From CAVPGH01 sp046726955 (GTDB lineage: Bacteria; Acidobacteriota; Vicinamibacteria; Fen-336): DNA of 18,825 nucleotides. Position numbers and translations under genes: made by a program. The notes beneath the pieces were generated by a model, which was not told where the DNA came from, made no database searches, and was given only the letters and a program-made list of their open reading frames with translations. Location: the NCBI GenBank assembly GCA_046726955.1, contig JBKPBQ010000303.1, forward strand, positions 1 to 18,825. The letters run 5' to 3'. Positions 14,628 through 18,825 of this stretch are shown piece by piece (positions within the stretch are counted from its first letter, which is position 1; every line of letters starts with the position of its first letter).

Positions 14628-17396
14628 TCAGTGCGCTTCCCGCTCGAGGTACTTGAGCCAGTGGGCCACGATCTCGCGGTTCGGCCCCTGCGTGTCCACG
14701 TAGGCGCGCGCGTAGTGCACGAGGCGCGTGCGGTCGAGGCCGCGCTCCCCCATTCCGCCCGTGGCGAACCCCTCGAACAGCACGCGCAGGAGCACGAAGA
14801 GCGCCGCCCCGTCGTCCGGATGGCTCTCGACGTACGGACCCAGGACGTCGAGCGCCTCCGGGTCGCGGCCCACGATCGCGCAGGCGATCCCGAGCTGCCG
14901 CTTGAGCTCCTGGTCCTCCGGAAAGGCGCCCGCTCCCTCTTTCGCGATGTCCGCCGCCTGCTCCGCTTCCTCCATGCGAAGGAGAGCCTCGGCCAGCAGG
15001 CTGTAGAGGACGGGGCTGCCGGTCTCGGTGATGAGCGCGGTCTGCCACGCTCCCACCGCCTGCAGGTCGTCGCCGGTCGCCGCGTAGGTCGCACCCAGGT
15101 AGAAGGCGACCGGGAAGAGGCCGGACTCCTGGCGCAGCGCCGATCGGAACTGCGTGGCCGCGGCGGGCACCTGGCTGCGGGCGAGAAAGCCCAGGCCGCG
15201 CAGGAACGCGAGCCGCGCGTCCTCGCGCTGGTTGGAGGCGAGACGGTCGAGGACCTTGTCGACGCTGCCCGACCGGGCGAGGTCGATCGCGGCCTTCACC
15301 TCGGGAGAGACCGGCCCCGACGTGAGCACGAGCAGGCGGTCGAGGAAGTGGCCGACCACGTCGGGGGCGAGCGTGCGCCGGAGGTCGAAGCGCCCCACGG
15401 CCCCCGTGAGACCCGTCCTCTGGCCACTGGTTCCGCCCGCGCCGCCCACCGCGGCGCGCGCCGTCGGGGGCAGGCGAAAGGGACGCGACATCCCGGCGAC
15501 CTTCTTGCCCTCCAGGGACACGGTGGCCCGGGCCACGTAGTCGCCCGGAGGCAGGATCGAGAGCCCGAGCGTGACCTGGGAGGACCGCGCCGCGCCATCG
15601 CCCGCGCTGGGCATGGGCACGCTCACGAGCGCGGGCGCGCCCTCCAGCTCCGCGATCTCGAGGGCGACTCCCGCCTGCTGCACGTGGTGCGCGTCCTTGC
15701 CCTGCATCTCGAGGTGCGCCGTGAGGCGCCCGTTCTCGGCGTAGCCGCGGGCGGCGGCGCGGAAGCCCGAGTCCGGACCGAGCGCCCCGAGCAGGAGATC
15801 GCTCAGCTCGAGCCCGCCCGCGGAGACGAGGGCCGCCTTCACGGTGTGGACGACGCTTCCCCGCCGGCCCGACCGGTCGCGCACCGCGACGTGCAGCGTG
15901 TAGACGCCGGGATCGACGACCATCGTGCTCGAGAAACGCAGGACGTCCTTGGGCGAATCGGCCACCCGCAGCATGCCGCTGCCCACCACCTTGCCCTTCT
16001 TGTCCGAGAGGACGAAGGCCGAGGCGACGCCTCCGCGCGCTTCCGCGACCTCCGTGCTCGCGAGGACCCGGATGCGCTTCGTCCCGGGATCGGGAAGCGC
16101 GTAGGTCGCCACCCGCACCACGACGTCGGTGGCGAGGAAGGGGCTGCGCAGCGAGGCGGCGAGCGCCTCCTCGTCGGCTCTTCCCGTGTCCGCGACGGGG
16201 ATGACGATGCGGTCGCGGATGCGCACGGACACGTTTCGGCGCGCCACCTGGACCTTCACGCCGTGCCCCTGGCCGTTCCTGTCGCCTTCCTCGGGCTCGA
16301 AGCCGAGGAGGTAGTAGCCGGAGAGCTCGCGCCCGATCCGCTCGAACGCGTTCTCGGCGCCCGCGGCGACCCGGAAGACGGTGCCCCGGCTCATCCCCGC
16401 GAGCGTTTCCAGCCCTCCGCGGTGCACGTTGCGGTCCTCGGACTCGCTGGCCACGATGCGCTGCTGCGTGACGTCGATGGGGCTCGGGTCGAGCTGGAGG
16501 ATGTAGATCGACGTGCCCGACTGGGCGGCCGCGTCGGCGATGTCGCTGATCTGCGTCGGGTCTCCCCGGCGCGCGTCTTCGGTGCCCAGGCCCTCGGCCA
16601 CGAGGATCATCGTCTTCGGCCCTTCCACGAGCCGGAGGCTCCGGAGGAGCGAGCGCAGCGCGTGCAGCGAGGCTGCCGACTGCTGCCGGTACTCCGTGAT
16701 GAGCTCGGTCGCCTCCTCCTCGACGCCGCGGATGCAGATGAGCAGCTCCGGCCCCTGCGCGCCCTGGCACTCGCGGTCGAGCACCTGCTCGCGCCGCATG
16801 GGCTCGCGGTCGTCCACGGCCTGGGCCTCGGCGAGGCCGAGGCGGACGCTGAAGAAGCGCGCCTGTCCCGGCATGCTCATCGCCGCCTTCATGGCCTTCT
16901 CGTGGTCGGTCGTGAAGTCCACGTCGGGGCTGGGACCCGGGATGCCGATGACGGCGACGCGGTCGTTGGGGTCGAGCGTGTCGAGCAGCTTTTGCAGCGC
17001 GGCGATCTGGGGCCGCCCCTGCCCCATCCGGATGTTGTTGCGGTCCACGGCCACGACGATGAGGCGGCCGGAGACGACGCCCTCGTTCGTCGAGTACTCG
17101 AGCTCTTTCGCCGGCGGCGCGGCGAGGCGCTCCTTGCGGGCGTCCGGCGAGAGGTCCACGTACTCGACGGTCACGAGGCGTCGCGGCTTGCCGTCCACCG
17201 TGACCTTGAAGTCCTCGGGACCGAGGCCGCGATACGGGTTGCCGCGGTCGTCCACGACGTTGACGTCCACGGCCACGACATCGACGCCGACCGTGAAGGT
17301 GGGCGTTTCCGCGGGCGGCACGGGCGGCGCCGGCGGCTCCTGGCCGAGAGCGGGAAGGGCGAGGACGAGCGCCCCCGCCCCGAACAGCACCTTCAC
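14628..17396 (-). CDS. VWFA-related acidobacterial-type secreted protein with C-terminal TPR region
   Basis: A 922-residue protein with a signal peptide (KVLFGAGALVLALPALG, cleaved near QE) and a Pro-rich linker. It then has the strand pattern FTVGVDVVAVDVNVVDDRGN...LGPEDFKVTVDGK (34-70), characteristic of VWFA-related acidobacterial proteins. The VWA domain starts RLIVVAVDRNN; the usual metal site DxSxS is replaced by DRNNI (118-122), so it probably does not bind metal in the normal way. A beta-rich middle (about 380-620) is followed by helical TPR sequence (about 660-915). The GTG start overlaps the stop of the other VWA gene (GTGA), so the two are coupled and may act as a pair outside the membrane. 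Confidence 0.88.
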   Translation of the reverse strand: MKVLFGAGALVLALPALGQEPPAPPVPPAETPTFTVGVDVVAVDVNVVDDRGNPYRGLGPEDFKVTVDGKPRRLVTVEYVDLSPDARKERLAAPPAKELEYSTNEGVVSGRLIVVAVDRNNIRMGQGRPQIAALQKLLDTLDPNDRVAVIGIPGPSPDVDFTTDHEKAMKAAMSMPGQARFFSVRLGLAEAQAVDDREPMRREQVLDRECQGAQGPELLICIRGVEEEATELITEYRQQSAASLHALRSLLRSLRLVEGPKTMILVAEGLGTEDARRGDPTQISDIADAAAQSGTSIYILQLDPSPIDVTQQRIVASESEDRNVHRGGLETLAGMSRGTVFRVAAGAENAFERIGRELSGYYLLGFEPEEGDRNGQGHGVKVQVARRNVSVRIRDRIVIPVADTGRADEEALAASLRSPFLATDVVVRVATYALPDPGTKRIRVLASTEVAEARGGVASAFVLSDKKGKVVGSGMLRVADSPKDVLRFSSTMVVDPGVYTLHVAVRDRSGRRGSVVHTVKAALVSAGGLELSDLLLGALGPDSGFRAAARGYAENGRLTAHLEMQGKDAHHVQQAGVALEIAELEGAPALVSVPMPSAGDGAARSSQVTLGLSILPPGDYVARATVSLEGKKVAGMSRPFRLPPTARAAVGGAGGTSGQRTGLTGAVGRFDLRRTLAPDVVGHFLDRLLVLTSGPVSPEVKAAIDLARSGSVDKVLDRLASNQREDARLAFLRGLGFLARSQVPAAATQFRSALRQESGLFPVAFYLGATYAATGDDLQAVGAWQTALITETGSPVLYSLLAEALLRMEEAEQAADIAKEGAGAFPEDQELKRQLGIACAIVGRDPEALDVLGPYVESHPDDGAALFVLLRVLFEGFATGGMGERGLDRTRLVHYARAYVDTQGPNREIVAHWLKYLEREAH

Positions 17397-18541
17397 GGAC
17401 CGGCCCTCCGCCGCGGGACGGCGCGATAGCCCTGGCGCGCGCGCACCTTGAACGGCTGCCCCGCCACCTCAACCTTGATCGTCCGCCACGTGCCGTCGCG
17501 CTCGGAGTTCGTGGGGTCGTAGGCGAGCAGGTACTGGCTCTGCAGGTCTTCGGAGATCTGCGCGAAGACCTCGGGCAGGTCCTCGATCCGCGCGGTGTAG
17601 AAGGCGCGCCCCCCGCTCGTCTCCCCCAGGCGGTCGATGATCTTCTTCAGGTCCTTCTCGCGCAGGCCCTTCCCCTGGCTCACGACGTAGATCGGCGAGT
17701 CGCTCACCTCGAGGCGGCGCTCGACGTCCTCCACCGTGGCCTGGCTCGAGCGGTCTTCCCCATCCGAGAAGAGCACGAGCGCTCGCCGTCCCCGATGCTT
17801 GTCGAGGAGGGCGAGCGAGCGAAGCACGACGTCGTAGAGCGCCGTGCCGCCCCAGGGGGCCAGGCGGTCCACCGCGCGCGCCCGAGCCGCGGCGTCCGTC
17901 TCGCTCCGGGCGAGCGTGAAGACGTTGTCGTTGAAGGCGAGGAGGGTGAGCTTGTCCTCCTCCTTGAGGGTCTGCAGGAACTTCTTCACCGCCTGGCGGC
18001 AGAGAGGCAGCGCGTCCTTCATGCTCCCGCTCATGTCCACCGCCACCACGAGGTCGCGCGGCGTGCCCTCCCCGATGAAGTGCGTCACGGGCTGGGGCAC
18101 GCCGTCCTCGAAGATGCGGAACGAGTCCTTGGTGAGACCGCGGATGAAGCGGCCCTTGCCGTCCGTGACCGTGGCCGCCACCTGCACCACGTCCACGTCC
18201 ACACCGGGGGCGAACTCCGCCTCCTTGGTGCGCACGCGGGCCACGAGCCTTCTCCCGTCGCGCAGCACCGCGACCGCCCGGAGGTCGTGCCCCGACACGA
18301 GCGGGCCCGCGTCCCACCGGCACTCGAAGGGCGGCCGCTCCTTCGCGCACACGGGCCGGCCGTCGGCGCTGAAGCTCACGCGGAGGACGGGGACCGAGGC
18401 GGGCTCGACGTGCGCGCGCACCGTGATCTCCCCGCTCACGTAGGCCCCCTCGGCGGGCTCCGAGAAGGCGAGCACCGGCTCCACGGGCTCCACCATGACC
18501 CCGGGGTCCTGCAGGAGCAGCATGAGCGCCAGCGCGATCAC
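17393..18541 (-). CDS. VWFA-related acidobacterial-type protein with canonical MIDAS
   Basis: A 382-residue protein from the GTG at 18541, whose short hydrophobic start (IALALMLLLQ) may be a signal. Residues about 25-105 look like an Ig-like domain with two cysteines (65 and 74) that could form a disulfide, consistent with export. The acidobacterial motif follows (VDVVQVAATVTDGKGRFIRG and DSFRIFEDG, 115-147). The VWA domain has an intact MIDAS: DMSGS at 169-173, GGT at 231-233 and FSDGED at 258-263, so it should bind a divalent metal. The start overlaps the upstream stop and the stop overlaps the next VWA gene, giving a three-gene translational chain. Confidence 0.9.
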   Translation of the reverse strand: MIALALMLLLQDPGVMVEPVEPVLAFSEPAEGAYVSGEITVRAHVEPASVPVLRVSFSADGRPVCAKERPPFECRWDAGPLVSGHDLRAVAVLRDGRRLVARVRTKEAEFAPGVDVDVVQVAATVTDGKGRFIRGLTKDSFRIFEDGVPQPVTHFIGEGTPRDLVVAVDMSGSMKDALPLCRQAVKKFLQTLKEEDKLTLLAFNDNVFTLARSETDAAARARAVDRLAPWGGTALYDVVLRSLALLDKHRGRRALVLFSDGEDRSSQATVEDVERRLEVSDSPIYVVSQGKGLREKDLKKIIDRLGETSGGRAFYTARIEDLPEVFAQISEDLQSQYLLAYDPTNSERDGTWRTIKVEVAGQPFKVRARQGYRAVPRRRAGP

Positions 18542-18801
18542 GGCCCGGTATCCGGATCGGCGGCGGGACGCAACGGTCCTCCCCCGGTGAGCGCGGCCAC
18601 GTAGTCGTCCACACGCGCGGGCTTGATGTCGAGGACGTAGCGCGACAGGGCCAGCCAGTCGTCGTGGGCGATCGGCTCCACTTCCTCCGCGAGGTCCGTG
18701 ATCACGTACGTCAGCAGCCCCGGAGCGAGCGCCGCGGGCAGACGTCGCGAGGCGAGATCGGCGGCGGCCCGGAGGGCGAGGTCGGGCAGCCGCGCGGCCA
18801 T
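18538..18801 (-). CDS. Unassigned protein, possibly 5'-truncated at the contig end
   Basis: An 87-residue frame from the ATG at 18801 (MAARLPDLALRAAADLASRR...) to a stop that overlaps the GTG of the VWA gene. It is helical in character and belongs to no family I recognise. The frame continues through one more genomic codon (Leu) to 18805, where adapter sequence begins. The true start may lie beyond the contig. An apparent longer start giving MCIRDSL comes from the adapter and is not real. Coupling to the VWA genes suggests a shared function. Confidence 0.55.
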   Translation of the reverse strand: MAARLPDLALRAAADLASRRLPAALAPGLLTYVITDLAEEVEPIAHDDWLALSRYVLDIKPARVDDYVAALTGGGPLRPAADPDTGP

Positions 18802-18805
18802 GAGG

Positions 18806-18825
18806 CTGTCTCTTATACACATCTG
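18806..18825. other. Nextera/Tn5 mosaic-end adapter (artefact)
   Basis: The last bases read CTGTCTCTTATACACATCT followed by G, which is the Tn5 mosaic end used in Nextera libraries. It is AT-rich against its surroundings and translates in reverse to the well-known false starts MCIRDS and MYKRQ. Genomic sequence therefore ends at 18805. Confidence 0.97.

Noticed and set aside
14323..17472. Minus-strand 1049-codon frame and a plus-strand 1049-codon frame over the VWA gene
   Set aside because: Both are out-of-frame shadows of the VWFA-domain gene; composition is low-complexity Arg/Ala/Gly and neither shows a signal peptide or motif.

Overview
The window is an 18.8-kb piece of a very GC-rich bacterial chromosome, most likely from an Acidobacteriota member (high-GC classes such as Thermoanaerobaculia or Vicinamibacteria would fit). 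The main pointers are two adjacent genes for VWFA-related acidobacterial-type secreted proteins and a Ser/Thr kinase fused to a TolB-like domain and TPRs, an architecture common in that phylum. Three tRNA genes with encoded CCA ends and tightly packed genes with 1-4 base stop/start overlaps, many of them GTGA, are ordinary chromosomal features. I see no insertion sequence, phage gene, CRISPR array or integration scar. The last 20 bases (18806-18825) are the Tn5/Nextera transposase adapter, not genome, so the right edge is a true contig end and the sequence is Illumina metagenome- or isolate-derived.

Layout from left to right. (1) 1-655, minus: a KamB/NpmA-type 16S rRNA A1408 methyltransferase that keeps its SAM and target-site motifs but carries two in-frame TGA codons near its start. 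(2) 732-3589, plus: kinase-TolB-TPR regulator, probably translated from a leaderless mRNA, overlapping a small DinB/DUF1569-like protein. (3) 3602-5354, plus: tRNA-Pro(TGG), a small thioredoxin and a GT1-family glycosyltransferase. (4) 5362-6276, minus: an exported, internally duplicated LppY/LpqO (DUF1259) protein. (5) 6344-11392, minus: a compact five-gene operon, chrB - ornithine cyclodeaminase-like - M20 peptidase - LMW-phosphatase-like - chrA. Two related operator-like dyads 22 bp apart lie before chrB. (6) 11542-11729, plus: tRNA-Arg(TCT) and tRNA-His(GTG) behind an extended -10 promoter. (7) 11758-18801, all minus: an exported metallo-beta-lactamase-fold hydrolase, a heparanase-like GH79 glycosidase, a small unassigned ORF, two VWFA-domain secreted proteins and a 5'-truncated unknown protein.

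How the parts fit. The most distinctive unit is the chromate operon. A chromate sensor/resistance protein (ChrB) and the efflux pump (ChrA) bracket three genes whose families belong to amino-acid/peptide metabolism and oxyanion or phosphate-ester chemistry; all four junctions are tight enough for translational coupling. The right-hand region is dominated by exported proteins, with a VWA pair that looks like one secreted or cell-envelope complex. The left edge holds a probable decayed or mis-assembled aminoglycoside-resistance-type rRNA methylase. The longest stretch without a gene is 11393-11561 (169 bases), described under the chrB operator and the tRNA promoter.
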